DNA of 60,863 nucleotides from the NCBI GenBank assembly GCA_039832905.1, contig JBDOLX010000095.1:1-60863 (forward strand). Direction: 5' to 3'. The notes under the pieces were generated by a model that saw nothing but the letters and a program-made list of their open reading frames with translations, had not been told where the DNA came from and did no database searches. The first letter of the stretch is position 1. Every line of letters starts with the position of its first letter. Shown in pieces: positions 51,802 through 60,863 of the stretch. Both the position numbers and the translations under genes were made by a program. This DNA is from Desulfurobacteriaceae bacterium. Its GTDB lineage: Bacteria > Aquificota > Aquificia > Desulfurobacteriales > Desulfurobacteriaceae.

Positions 51802-52872
51802 TTGGCAAAGATAAAAAGAGATCCTAAGGACTTTAAAGTTGTAGAGGTCTTAAAGAAACCCTTAAGAGAGAAAGGGACTTATAAGGTCTATAGACTTTAC
51901 AAAGTAGGCCTTGAAACACAAGAAGCTATAAATATCATAGCAAAAATTTCAAAAATTTCTCCAAAGGTGATTTCTTATGGAGGACTAAAAGACAAGAATG
52001 CAGAAACTTTACAGTTCCTTTCTATTCCAGGGAAATTTAAGTTAAGGGAAATATCTAAGGAAAATTTAAAGTTATCTTTTGTGGGATACCTTCAGGAATC
52101 AATTACTCCTTCTTTAGTAAAAGGAAACTTTTTTGAAATAGTAGTTAGAGGGGGAAAATTAAAAGAGGATAGGATAAAGATTCTAGAAGAAGTAGGAATT
52201 CCAAATTACTACGGGGAACAAAGATTTACTCCTGTTAGAAATGGAGAATTTTTTGCAAAATACATATCAAAGAAAGATTTAAAAGGAGCTATTCTCTATC
52301 TTTTCACTCCTGCCGGTTGGGAAGGTTCAAAAATTAAGAAAGGAAAAAAGCTATTTATAGAAGGAAAGTTTGAGGCTGCAAGTAAATTTTTTACAGGTTG
52401 GAGAAAAAAAGTTTGTTTCTTTCTTTCAAAAAATCCAAGAGGATTTAAGGAAGCATTCAAACTTATTCCAAAGTCGGAAATTGAATTCCAAATGAACGTT
52501 TTACAAAGCTATCTTTTTAACGAGTGGCTAAAAAAGTTGATAGAGGAAAGGACTAAAAACTTCTTATCTTTCAAGTACAAACTTGGATTTATGCTTTTCC
52601 CTTTAGAAAGAGTGGAACTTCCTAGAGAATTACCTGTCTTTCATCCTGAAAGTTCAAATTCCTTTTATGAAGAAAAGCTGAAAGAACTTGGGATAGAAAT
52701 AGAAGGGCTCTTAAAATTTAGGGGACTTTTCCATAGGTTTAGAAGAGAGACTTTTGTTTTTCCAAAAGAATTTAAGGTAGAAAACCTAACTGAAGGGATA
52801 CGTTTAAAATTCTTCTTACCTTCCGGTTCTTACGCAACAAACGTAGTAAGGTTTTTGTACGATGCCGTTTGA
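51802..52872 (+). CDS. truD: tRNA pseudouridine(13) synthase TruD
   Basis: About 356 residues. The catalytic aspartate is in YGGLKDKNAETLQF. GNFFEIVVRGGKL, IPNYYGEQRFTP and the late LPSGSYATNVVRFLY are family signatures. TruD makes pseudouridine at position 13 of tRNA(Glu). I suggest the TTG at 51802, giving AKIKRDPKDFKVVEV as in other TruD proteins; a TTG 11 codons earlier is also open, and neither has a strong ribosome-binding site. It converges with the EAL gene, six bases from its stop. Confidence 0.9.
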   Translation: MAKIKRDPKDFKVVEVLKKPLREKGTYKVYRLYKVGLETQEAINIIAKISKISPKVISYGGLKDKNAETLQFLSIPGKFKLREISKENLKLSFVGYLQESITPSLVKGNFFEIVVRGGKLKEDRIKILEEVGIPNYYGEQRFTPVRNGEFFAKYISKKDLKGAILYLFTPAGWEGSKIKKGKKLFIEGKFEAASKFFTGWRKKVCFFLSKNPRGFKEAFKLIPKSEIEFQMNVLQSYLFNEWLKKLIEERTKNFLSFKYKLGFMLFPLERVELPRELPVFHPESSNSFYEEKLKELGIEIEGLLKFRGLFHRFRRETFVFPKEFKVENLTEGIRLKFFLPSGSYATNVVRFLYDAV

Positions 52873-52877
52873 AATTT

Positions 52878-55708
52878 TCATAGGTCTTTTTGAGGTTTTC
52901 CAAAGAGAAATCCTTGGAAAAATTTACATCCCAAATTTAAAAGTGTTTGAAGTTCTTCTTTTGTTTCCACACCTTCAGCCAATACTTGTGTTTTGAATAT
53001 CTTTCCAATTGATACTATTGCCTTAACCAGTTGCTGACTTTTGGGATTTTTGTTAATTCCAGTTATGAAAGATCTGTCTATTTTAATTTCATCAATTGGT
53101 AATTCTTGGAGATAACCTAAAGAAGAGTATCCTGTACCAAAGTCATCAAGCGATAATGATAAACCTAAGCTTCGAAGGTAATTTAAAATTTCTTTCGCTT
53201 TCTGAATATCTTTGACAAGAATGTTTTCTGTTATTTCAAAGCAAATTTTTGAAGGAGGTACTTTTGAATTTTCTAGAATTTCTTTTACATTCTTTATAAA
53301 GTCATCACGGATCAACTGATGATAACTTACGTTTACACTTATACGCCACTCTCTTTTTCTTTTATCATTTTGCCATTCTAGAAGACGTTCTGTTACTTTA
53401 GTCAAAACAAGAAGCCCTAACTCGCTTGACAGTCCACTTTCTTCAGCTATGGGAATAAAGACTTTTGAAGAAACATTTCCTATTTCTTTGTCAGACCATC
53501 TGGCTAATGCTTCTGCTCCTATAATTTTAGGTTGCTGCAGAAAACGCTCAATATAAACCTGAGGTTGATAGGAAACCTCTAAATCATTGTTAAGTATTGC
53601 TTTTCTAAGTAAGTTCCCTATTCTTTCTTCTAACTCCACTCGTTCTTTTAAGGATGAATCAAAGAAGTGGATTCTGTTTCTTCCGTCTTTTTTCGCTTCG
53701 TGTCCAGCTATATCAGAGAACTTGAGAATTTCCTTAGAGGAGTATTCTCCAGAGAAGGCTAGAATTCCTATACTACAGGTAAGAATAAAATCCTTCTCAT
53801 TTTTATCAAGGACTATGGGCTCACTTATCCTTTTAGAGATCCTCTTTGCTACGTTCTTTGCTTTTTCAAGGGCCCGATACCTGTCCTTGCCAAGACCACT
53901 TAATACAACTAAGAATTCGTCTCCTCCCAACCTACAAGCGACGTTAGGTTCTTTGGTTTCTTCTTTTATTCTTTCTGCCACTACTTTTAAAACTTTATCT
54001 CCTACATCGTGGCCGTATACGTCGTTAATGAGTTTAAAATGGTCAAGGTCTATGAAGAGAACAGCACTAAACGTTTTATTAAGAAACTTTTTAATGAATC
54101 TTCTGTTGTAAAGTCCCGTTAAAGAGTCATAAATTGCTAAGTAGAAAATCTTCTTTCTTCTGACACTTTTTTATCAGTTATATCCTCGAAAGAAAGAATA
54201 ACTTCCTTTCCTTTTTCGATGACTTTCACGTAAGATCGTATCCACCTTTGTTCTTGGTTTGGGAGAATTATTCTGTAGTCAATTCTTGTAGAAGCAACCT
54301 TACTGTTGATTAACTTATCTCTCATCATTTTTATCTTGTTCCTATCGGCAGGATGTATAATAGAATAGTTAACTTTTCCAAGAATAAAGTCTTCTGAATC
54401 ATAACCTAGAATTTCTTTTAGAGATTCCGAAGCAAAAACGCAAACCCGTTTTCCTTTTACTTCGTTCAATATAAGAAGTCCAAAACCACTATTGTTTATA
54501 GCATCTTTCAACTGGTCGTATTCCTTAGAAATTTCTGCAATAAGGTGTGTTAGCGAATGTAAAATACCTTTCTTTTTCTCTTCTTCTTTTTTTTCTCCTA
54601 TTTCCTTTTCCTCTTTTTTCCTATCCCCTAATCCAACAACTGTTAGCGTTTCGTTTAGGAGATACTTGGAAAAATATTCTCCAAAAGTAAAGAAACCACA
54701 ATTTGGAACATTAAAAACTTTTAATTCCTCTTTTACTATATCACCAAGGAAAGTTTTTCTTGCAGTGCAAGAAAAAATAAAAAAACAGTGGAAACTGCTT
54801 GCCAATTCGTGGAACTTGCTCAGATACTTATCTTTATCCCTTAAAGAACCACATCCTAACCTTACTTTTGTGCCTTCAGGAACATTACCAGAAAATGATA
54901 AAGATCCATCCTTATGTTTTTTTATACAAGCTCTTGCTATTGGGATGTTTTTTTCTCTAAAGATTAAAGGATACTCAATGCCTGTTACTGGTAATTCTTT
55001 GGCAACTTCGTTTCCCAAATATTTTCTATAAAACTCAACGGCAGGTAAATGGTTGATGGAAAAAACACGGTTTTTCCTTGACTTTGTAACTAAATATTCT
55101 CTACCTATTTCTTTCCAGTCAAAGAGGAAGTCTGGTTTATATTTCACATCTTTCTCTTTTAGTAAAACTCCTACTGTGCCATGGGTAGTTACTTTGTCGT
55201 TTATTAGAACTGCTGTTTCGGAAAGTATGTTTTTATTTCCTGCTTTTCCTCCTACTACGGAAAAATTATTAGAGACTTCAAAAATTCCCCTTAATACTTC
55301 TTCTCCTTCTGTGTAGGTTCCATCTGTTAAGAGGATTAATAGAGCAGTTTCATTTTCATTTAGAAGTTTTGAAAAACTGCTGGCTACTATTTTTCCATTT
55401 AAGTAATCGTCTTTTTCATCAGCATAAGCTAAGGAAATTACTCCTTCCTCTATTTCAAGAATACTAACAACGATTCCTTCTTCATAAAGCTTGGAATTAA
55501 AAATGTTTCCCGCAGTTGTGCACCCAACAACTTGGGTTTTTGTATTTTCCCTAAAAAATCTTCCTACTTTTTGTAGTTCTTCTATTCCGTTGGCACAGAA
55601 GATAAAGATAACACTTTTCTCTGGAGTAAGGAATGCTATTTTTTCTATCTGGAAATCTTTTATTAGTTCTCTTGCATCTTTAAAAGAGAAGTTTTTCATT
55701 TTGATCAT
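52878..55708 (-). pseudogene. FIST-PAS-GGDEF-EAL c-di-GMP enzyme split by a one-base frameshift
   Basis: The 5' part (55708 to TAG at 54137) gives 523 residues: FIST_N (about 20-215), FIST_C (about 225-360), a Lys/Glu-rich coil (about 365-395) and a PAS domain (about 400-515) ending SFEDITDKKVSEERR. One frame over, the sequence continues without interruption as FYLAIYDSLTGLYNRRFI, a GGDEF domain with intact GGDEF, and an EAL domain with EALARW, DDFGTGYSSL, AEGVET and QGFLFGKP, to TGA at 52878. Adding one T to the TTTT run at 54145-54148 joins them. The EAL half has a GTG (53981) inside GGDEF, but starting there would delete most of that domain. The intact product would make or break c-di-GMP under control of a small-molecule FIST sensor. 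Cause: mutation, phase variation or a homopolymer read error. Confidence 0.85.
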
Positions 55709-55730
55709 TCTTTCCTCAAATCCCCCGTTA

Positions 55731-55815
55731 CTTTGATTATCCCAAATAATTTTAAATGGGATTCAAAGTTTTTCAAAGGTTTATTTTCAAAAACTTAAGC
55801 TGAAAGTTTTGAAAA
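55731..55815. promoter_or_regulatory. Two inverted repeats in the divergent FIST-gene/serA region
   Basis: First repeat: CTTTGATTATCCCA at 55731-55744 pairs imperfectly with TGGGATTCAAAG at 55757-55768. Second repeat: TTTTCAAAA at 55784-55792 pairs with TTTTGAAAA at 55807-55815, nine bases each. They lie in the 198-base region between the divergent starts and could be operators for either gene. Nothing else was recognised in this region apart from the serA ribosome-binding site AGGAGG. Confidence 0.4.
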
Positions 55816-55906
55816 TGAATTGTTAGTTCTTGTTTTAAAGAGATGCTAGGTAAATTGATAGAATGAAATCTACACTATTTGTAAAAAATCTAGGAGGTTT
55901 AAATAG

Positions 55907-57499
55907 ATGTTTAAGGTTCTTGTTACGGAACACATAGCAGAAGCTGGTATTGAACTTTTAAGGAAGCAACCAGACGTGGAACTAACCTACGACCCTGAAC
56001 TTTTTAGGAACTTTGACAAGATCCTTGAAATCATCCCTGAATACGATGCTCTTATCACAAGAAGTGGAACGCCTGTAAATAAGGAACTTCTTGAGAGAGG
56101 AAAGAAGCTAAAGGTTGTAGGAAGAGCGGGGGTTGGAGTTGACAATATTGACCTGGAAGAAGCGTCTCGCCGCGGAATTTTGGTTGTAAATGCACCAACA
56201 GGAAACACTTTGGCGGCTACAGAACACACAATGGGAATGATGATAGCTGCGGCAAGGCTTATTCCTTATGCTCACAAATCTTTGAAAGAAGAAAGAAGAT
56301 GGGATAGAAAGAAGTTTATGGGAGTAGAACTTGCCGGTAAAACCCTTGGAATTATCGGTTTTGGAAGGATAGGTTCAAGGGTCGGAATAAGAGCAAAGGC
56401 TTTTGATATGAAAGTAATAGCCTATGACCCTTATATTAAAAGAGAAAAAGCCGAAAGACTTGGAGTGGAACTCGTTGATGATCTTGACGAACTTCTTCGC
56501 CGTTCAGACATCATTACTGTTCACACTCCTTTAACCGATGAAACCCGCAATATGATTACCAAGAAAGAAATTGAAAAAATGAAGGATGGCGTTATCATCC
56601 TCAACATTGCAAGGGGTGGAATAATAAACGAGAAAGACCTTTACGAGGCTTTAGTAAGTGGTAAGGTAAGAGCTGCTGCTGTTGATGTTTTCTCTAAAGA
56701 ACCTGCCACAGATAATATCTTGCTTGATGCTCCAAACATCGTTGTTACTCCTCACATTGGTGCAAACACTTTTGAATCTCAAACAAATGTTGCAGTAATA
56801 ATTGCAAACCAAGTTCTTGCTGCTCTTCGTGGAGAAGAAGTAGAGTTTGCAGTTAATGCTCCATACGATGATACAGCTGCTGCTAAAACTTTAAAACCTT
56901 ACATGGAGCTTGCGGAAAAGCTAGGACTTTTTGCTGTTCAGGTTGCTTGTTCTAGGTCTAAGGAGATTGTCCTTGAATTTAGAGGAGATTTAGGGGAAGA
57001 TGTTAAACCTCTTACAACAGCCTTCCTAAAAGGTTTCTTAGAAAAGATTGTTGATATTCCAGTAAACCTCATCAATGCACCATTTTTAGCAAAGGAAAAA
57101 GGAATTACTATTGTTGAAGTAAAAAGACCAGAAGGAATTAACTTTAAGAAACTAATAAGGGTTTCTTGTAAATCTGATGCTGGAGAGTTTACAATCGCCG
57201 GAACGGTTATGGATGATAAATTCCCTAAGATTGTTGAGATTAATGGCTTCCTATTTGAACTTACTCCGGAAGGGAAACTTCTACTTATCAAGAACTTTGA
57301 CGTTCCAGGAGTTATCGGAAAGATTGGTTCTATACTTGGAAAGTACAACGTAAACATTGCAGGATTTCAGCTTGGAAGAGTTGAAAGAGGTAAAGAAGCT
57401 AAGGGAGTTATCCTGGTTGACGATGACGTTCCTCAAGAAGCTCTTAATGAAATTAAAAATATCCCAGAGATTTTAGAGGTTAAGCAGATAAGTCTTTAA
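55907..57499 (+). CDS. serA: D-3-Phosphoglycerate dehydrogenase
   Basis: The product has 530 residues, the long type. It oxidises 3-phosphoglycerate in serine synthesis. The NAD-binding motif is LGIIGFGRIGSRVG. Substrate and catalytic elements are VGRAGVGVDNID, INIARGGIINEKDL and VVTPHIGANTFESQ with the catalytic histidine. The intervening ASB domain (about 315-450) and the C-terminal ACT domain (IKNFDVPGVIGKIGSILGKY) are present, allowing serine feedback. The ATG follows CTAGGAGGTTTAAATAG. Confidence 0.97.
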   Translation: MFKVLVTEHIAEAGIELLRKQPDVELTYDPELFRNFDKILEIIPEYDALITRSGTPVNKELLERGKKLKVVGRAGVGVDNIDLEEASRRGILVVNAPTGNTLAATEHTMGMMIAAARLIPYAHKSLKEERRWDRKKFMGVELAGKTLGIIGFGRIGSRVGIRAKAFDMKVIAYDPYIKREKAERLGVELVDDLDELLRRSDIITVHTPLTDETRNMITKKEIEKMKDGVIILNIARGGIINEKDLYEALVSGKVRAAAVDVFSKEPATDNILLDAPNIVVTPHIGANTFESQTNVAVIIANQVLAALRGEEVEFAVNAPYDDTAAAKTLKPYMELAEKLGLFAVQVACSRSKEIVLEFRGDLGEDVKPLTTAFLKGFLEKIVDIPVNLINAPFLAKEKGITIVEVKRPEGINFKKLIRVSCKSDAGEFTIAGTVMDDKFPKIVEINGFLFELTPEGKLLLIKNFDVPGVIGKIGSILGKYNVNIAGFQLGRVERGKEAKGVILVDDDVPQEALNEIKNIPEILEVKQISL

Positions 57500-57511
57500 A
57501 TATTTATTTTT

Positions 57512-57540
57512 GTCCCCTTTCTTGGGGACTGTTCATTTTA
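57512..57540 (+). terminator. Possible terminator after serA
   Basis: GTCCCC, loop TTTCTT, GGGGAC forms a six-base-pair GC-rich stem, followed by TGTTCATTTTA. The T tract is interrupted, so this is a weaker terminator than those at smpB and csp. Confidence 0.5.
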
Positions 57541-57597
57541 AATGTGCATTAAGCAATGAGTAAATGAATAGAGAAAGAGATAGAGTTTTATATTGAT

Positions 57598-57789
57598 GTG
57601 CTGAAAATCCTTTCAGCGTTTGCTATTGCTGTAGGTGGTGGAACGGCAAGTTTGATATTTAAACTCCATAATCATCTCAATATAGCACTGTTCTTCTTGG
57701 GTTTATGGATAGAATCAAGCCTGTTAATTTCAATGGCAAGGATTTATCTTAAAATAAAGCACCTTTTGGAGGATTTAAAAAATGAATGA
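57598..57789 (+). CDS. Small two-helix membrane protein (first of a pair)
   Basis: The product has 63 residues from a GTG. Two membrane helices are at about 4-22 and 28-48, with a charged tail (KIKHLLEDLKNE). Codons before the GTG also read as plausible protein (IEKEIEFYID), while the nearest ATG is out of frame; the true N-terminus may therefore be longer or frameshifted. It overlaps the next small ORF by eight bases. I do not recognise the family. Confidence 0.45.
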   Translation: MLKILSAFAIAVGGGTASLIFKLHNHLNIALFFLGLWIESSLLISMARIYLKIKHLLEDLKNE

Positions 57790-57892
57790 ATCCCTTCAGC
57801 TGGCTATTGGTATCTTTGGTATATTGGTTGTAGGAATAGCTTTTACTTATTTTATTTCTGTAGTCCTTAAAGATGTGTGGGGAAGTAAGTAA
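57782..57892 (+). CDS. Tiny single-helix membrane protein (second of a pair)
   Basis: The product has 36 residues, MNESLQLAIGIFGILVVGIA onward, with one membrane helix at about 5-28 and a short KDVWGSK tail. The ATG overlaps the end of the preceding small membrane ORF, and GGAGG lies nine bases upstream, which supports real translation. The pair lies between serA and the convergent recG. Its function is unknown. Confidence 0.5.
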   Translation: MNESLQLAIGIFGILVVGIAFTYFISVVLKDVWGSK

Positions 57893-57894
57893 CT

Positions 57895-60351
57895 TTATCC
57901 CACCTCAACAAAATCAAACTTTTCACCGAATCTAAATTTCATCAAATCCTTTAAATCGTTTAATCCTTCAAGATTTGGATTTTCTTCTACAAGTTTTTCG
58001 GCTTCCTCTTTTGCAAGCTTTAATAGTTCAAAATCTCTTCTTAAATCGGCAATTTTGAAGTCTCCAATACCGGATTGTCTTGTTCCAAATATTTCTCCCG
58101 GACCCCTAAATAGAAGATCTGCTTCTGCTATTTTGAACCCGTCGTTTGTGGACTCTAAAACTTTTAATCTTTTTATTGAGTCTTCGCTTACGTCCCTTTT
58201 TGTAACTAAGAAACAGTAGGACTGTCTATCTCCCCTTCCTACTCTACCTCTTAGCTGGTGGAGTTGTGCCAGTCCAAACCGTTCTGCATGTTCTATTACC
58301 ATAACTGTAGCTTCCGGAACGTCTACACCAACTTCTATAACCGTTGTAGAAACAAGAACCTGATACTCTCCTTTTTTGAACTTGTCCATTACTTCGTCTT
58401 TTTCTTCCTGTTTCATTCTGCCGTGAAGTAGCCCAACTGAGAAAGGTGCAAGTTTTTCTTTCCAAAATGCGTGCATTTCTGTGGCAGCTTTCAGTTCAAG
58501 CCTTTCGGATTCCTCTATAAGAGGATAAACTATGTAAATTCTGTTTCCAGCTTTCAGTTCTTTAAATAGGAAGTCTATTAACGTTTCTCTTTCGTCTTCA
58601 AAGAGGATCTTGGTTTTTATCGGTTTTCTTCCAGCTGGAAGTTCGTCAATGATAGAAATGTCAAGGTCTCCGTAGGCTGTCATTGCAAGGGTTCTTGGTA
58701 TTGGAGTAGCTGTCATAACAAGGACATCTGGCATCTTCCCTTTCTTTTTTAGAAGAACTCTCTGTTTTACTCCAAACCGGTGCTGTTCGTCTATTATTAC
58801 AAGTCCAAGGTTTTTAAACTCAACATTTTCTTGGATAAGAGCATGAGTTCCGACAACAACTTCTATAAATCCTTCTTTTATTGCTTTGTACATTGTTTCT
58901 TTCTCTTTTTTTGTCATACTTCCTGTCAAAAGTCCAACTCTTATTCCAAATGGTTTTAGAAACTCTTTAAACTTTTTAAAGTGCTGGTTGGCAAGGATTT
59001 CTGTTGGAGCCATTACTGCTACCTGATAACCACTCCTTACCGCAAAAAATGAAGCAGCGGCAGCAATAACCGTTTTACCGCTTCCGACGTCTCCTTGAAC
59101 GAGTCTGTTCATAGGGAACTCTTTCTTCATATCCTCTATTATTTCTTTTAATACCCTCTCTTGAGCGTTTGTTAACTTAAAAGGAAGGGCTTTTTTAAAC
59201 TCTTCTACCAAAGACTCATCTACAGGGAAAGCAATTCCTTTTTCTTTCTTTATTTTCTGCTTGTGAAGTGCCAAGGCTAACTGGAAAAGAAACAGTTCGT
59301 CAAAGATAACCCTTTTTTGGTAGGGAGTTTTAAAGTTTAAAAGTTCTTCTGCTTCCTCGTCAAAAGGAAAGTGGACTCTCCAGAAAGCAGTTGGAGCATC
59401 GGGAAAAGAGTTTCTTTTCAAGATATCTTCTGGTAAGTATTCTGGTAAAAACGGAACTGCCTTTTTAATGACGCTTTCTATATCCTTCCTAAGGGTTGTC
59501 TGTCTTATTCCTTCTGTTGTGTGGTAGATTGGAAGTATTACTCCCAGTTTTTCAAGTTTCCCTTTGTATTTATCGAGAACTTCAACTTCTGGATGAACCA
59601 TTGAAAATCCACCAAGTTCCCGCTTTACAATGCCATAAGCAAGAATCTCTTTTCCAAGTTCTTTGGCGGTAGAAAAAAGTTTTTTGTAGTATCCGAAAAC
59701 TTTTTCTTGGAAGAAAATAAGGGTTATAGTTCCGGTCTTATCGTAAAGGATAACTCTTAGTATTTTCTTTTTCTTTTTGGAAGTTTCGAAAACGGAAAGT
59801 TTAACCACTTTCCCTTTTACTAAAGTGGTTTCGTTAGGTTTTAAATAGGCTAAAGGAGTTATCGTTGTTCTATCCTCGTATCTAAAGGGTAAATAGTAAA
59901 TTGCATCGAGGATAGTTTCTATTCCGAGTTTTTTAAGTCTATTTACAGTTGTCTTTTTTATTCCTTTGATTGTTGATATTGGCTGGAAGAAAGCCTTTAT
60001 GGGATAAAGTTTTTTCCTTTTAAAGTCCGGAGTACCGCTGATAATTCTTTCCTTTTTTAACTCTCCGCTTTTTGCTTTTTCTATATCTTCAGGAGAAAAC
60101 TTTAAAGTAATTACTTTGTGAACCTCTCGTAAAAAGGCTTTCTTTTGTTCGAGAGAAAAACTTTCGTACTTTTCAAGATACGAGATGACTTTTTCTATCC
60201 ACTTTTTTCTCTTACTGTCAAGGTAAGGGTAAAGTTCTTTTAGAAGAGATCTTAAAATTTTGTGAGGATCTTTTACCCTATCTAAATACTTAAAGTCTTC
60301 ACGGACAATGAGATTTAAGAGCTTCTTTATCCTTTCTAGCGTTTTCCTCAT
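57895..60351 (-). CDS. recG: ATP-dependent DNA helicase RecG
   Basis: The product has 818 residues. An extra N-terminal helical region (about 1-115) precedes the wedge/OB domain (about 150-260), as in other Aquificota and Thermotoga RecG. Walker A is QGDVGSGKT, the DExH box is IIDEQHRFGVKQR, and motifs TATPIPRTLAMT, VIEVGVDVPEA and QLRGRVGRGDRQSY are intact. RecG remodels stalled forks and Holliday junctions. It converges with the small membrane pair. Confidence 0.97.
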   Translation of the reverse strand: MRKTLERIKKLLNLIVREDFKYLDRVKDPHKILRSLLKELYPYLDSKRKKWIEKVISYLEKYESFSLEQKKAFLREVHKVITLKFSPEDIEKAKSGELKKERIISGTPDFKRKKLYPIKAFFQPISTIKGIKKTTVNRLKKLGIETILDAIYYLPFRYEDRTTITPLAYLKPNETTLVKGKVVKLSVFETSKKKKKILRVILYDKTGTITLIFFQEKVFGYYKKLFSTAKELGKEILAYGIVKRELGGFSMVHPEVEVLDKYKGKLEKLGVILPIYHTTEGIRQTTLRKDIESVIKKAVPFLPEYLPEDILKRNSFPDAPTAFWRVHFPFDEEAEELLNFKTPYQKRVIFDELFLFQLALALHKQKIKKEKGIAFPVDESLVEEFKKALPFKLTNAQERVLKEIIEDMKKEFPMNRLVQGDVGSGKTVIAAAASFFAVRSGYQVAVMAPTEILANQHFKKFKEFLKPFGIRVGLLTGSMTKKEKETMYKAIKEGFIEVVVGTHALIQENVEFKNLGLVIIDEQHRFGVKQRVLLKKKGKMPDVLVMTATPIPRTLAMTAYGDLDISIIDELPAGRKPIKTKILFEDERETLIDFLFKELKAGNRIYIVYPLIEESERLELKAATEMHAFWKEKLAPFSVGLLHGRMKQEEKDEVMDKFKKGEYQVLVSTTVIEVGVDVPEATVMVIEHAERFGLAQLHQLRGRVGRGDRQSYCFLVTKRDVSEDSIKRLKVLESTNDGFKIAEADLLFRGPGEIFGTRQSGIGDFKIADLRRDFELLKLAKEEAEKLVEENPNLEGLNDLKDLMKFRFGEKFDFVEVG

Positions 60352-60403
60352 CTATTGTCCTTTATAATAGTTGGTATCATTTTATTTTAAAGGGTAGGAA
60401 GGA

Positions 60404-60863
60404 ATGAGAAAAGCGATATACCTATTAGCCACTTTGCCAGTCCTATTTTCTTGTGTGACATCAACAACACAGAAAGATAAGATTGCTTTAAAACCTTCGC
60501 AAGAAGTTAAAAAAGCACAAAATTTCCTTTACTACTATATGGTTTATTTACAGGAAAAGAATAAGGGAAACTTGACCAAAGCTTATGAGAACCTTATTAA
60601 AGCGGTAGAGCTTTCTAATTACAAGGAAGAATTTCTTTTAGAAGCAGCAAAATTTTCGGCAAGTCTTAAAAAACTTGACGATGCAGAAAGGTTTGCCAGA
60701 AAGGTTTTAAAAGTAGATCCTAAAAACTCTCAAGCTTTAAAAATACTTGGGGAAATTTCTATTCTTAAAGGAAACAGAAAAGAAGCCAAAAAGTTTCTAA
60801 AAGAGGCCTTGGAGTTCTCAAAAGATAAAGATGTATACCTTATGCTTTCAAATCTTTACATAA
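60404..60863 (+). CDS. TPR lipoprotein, 3' end outside window
   Basis: The first 153 codons are visible. The N-terminus MRKAIYLLATLPVLFSC has a lipobox-like LFSC. Helical TPR repeats follow: NLTKAYENLIKAVELSNYKE, LDDAERFARKVLKVDPKNSQ and GNRKEAKKFLKEALEFSKDK. The ATG follows GGTAGGAAGGA. It is divergent from recG across 52 bases. It is probably an outer-membrane-attached assembly or adaptor protein; nothing more specific can be said. Confidence 0.75.
   Translation, partial: MRKAIYLLATLPVLFSCVTSTTQKDKIALKPSQEVKKAQNFLYYYMVYLQEKNKGNLTKAYENLIKAVELSNYKEEFLLEAAKFSASLKKLDDAERFARKVLKVDPKNSQALKILGEISILKGNRKEAKKFLKEALEFSKDKDVYLMLSNLYI

Noticed and set aside
54492-55031. Plus-strand open frame of 179 codons opposite the FIST gene
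   Set aside because: Ser/Phe/Leu-rich antisense product of Glu/Lys-rich coding DNA; no ribosome-binding site.

Overview
The window looks like a chromosomal segment of an AT-rich, strictly anaerobic, Gram-negative thermophile, most plausibly Desulfurobacterium or a close relative (Desulfurobacteriaceae, Aquificota). This is inference from the gene set: futalosine-route menaquinone synthesis (mqnC), a hisZ-type histidine regulator, 2-phosphoglycerate kinase, an ODP-type di-iron oxygen sensor beside a soluble chemoreceptor, bamD and several outer-membrane barrels, many Lys/Glu-rich proteins, and low GC. No rRNA, tRNA, IS element or prophage was recognised.

Layout. 1-7.9 kb (minus strand) is one tightly coupled operon of nine exported or membrane proteins: LPP20-like, a helical-repeat protein, a DUF3108-like protein, two paralogous secreted proteins, a TolB-N/CsgG-like protein, two FtsX-type permeases without an ATPase, and a truncated outer-membrane barrel. 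It has no obvious described counterpart and is the best candidate here for an undescribed system. 8.1-11.3 kb (minus) holds rapZ, a beta-propeller protein, nadK and a DnaC-like loader. 11.4-14.9 kb holds mqnC, an interrupted PilZ gene and a chemoreceptor. 14.9-24.3 kb holds housekeeping genes (a TrmA/RlmD-type RNA methyltransferase, pyrD, purA, hisZ, thrC, dapA, dapB, hisA), with a globin-PsiE membrane sensor inserted between dapA and dapB. 24.4-33.5 kb holds an unknown membrane protein, rsmH, a porin, plsC-ispH-S1-smpB, and rimP-nusA-ylxR/L7Ae-pfkB. 33.6-35.1 kb holds the ODP/chemoreceptor pair. 35.1-40.7 kb (minus) holds an interrupted deoA, a site-2 protease, AMMECR1, crcB, 2PGK, mltG and a CDP-alcohol phosphatidyltransferase. 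40.8-42.1 kb holds an acidic protein and a radical SAM protein. 42.3-42.7 kb is a small CRISPR array without cas genes. 42.8-49.8 kb (minus) holds rlmH, rsfS, bamD, rng, a B12/radical SAM protein and envelope proteins. 49.8-51.7 kb holds deaD and csp, each preceded by an intrinsic terminator. 51.8-60.9 kb holds truD, a frameshifted FIST-PAS-GGDEF-EAL gene, serA, two tiny membrane proteins, recG and a truncated TPR lipoprotein.

Recurring oddity: three conserved genes are broken at single sites. pilZ has an in-frame TAA, deoA an in-frame TAG, and FIST-PAS-GGDEF-EAL a one-base frameshift in a T run. Two of the three belong to c-di-GMP signalling. They could be real decay, phase-variable or recoded sites, or sequence errors; only reads or relatives can tell. 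Many starts are GTG or TTG chosen from strong Shine-Dalgarno sequences, and coordinates below follow those choices.
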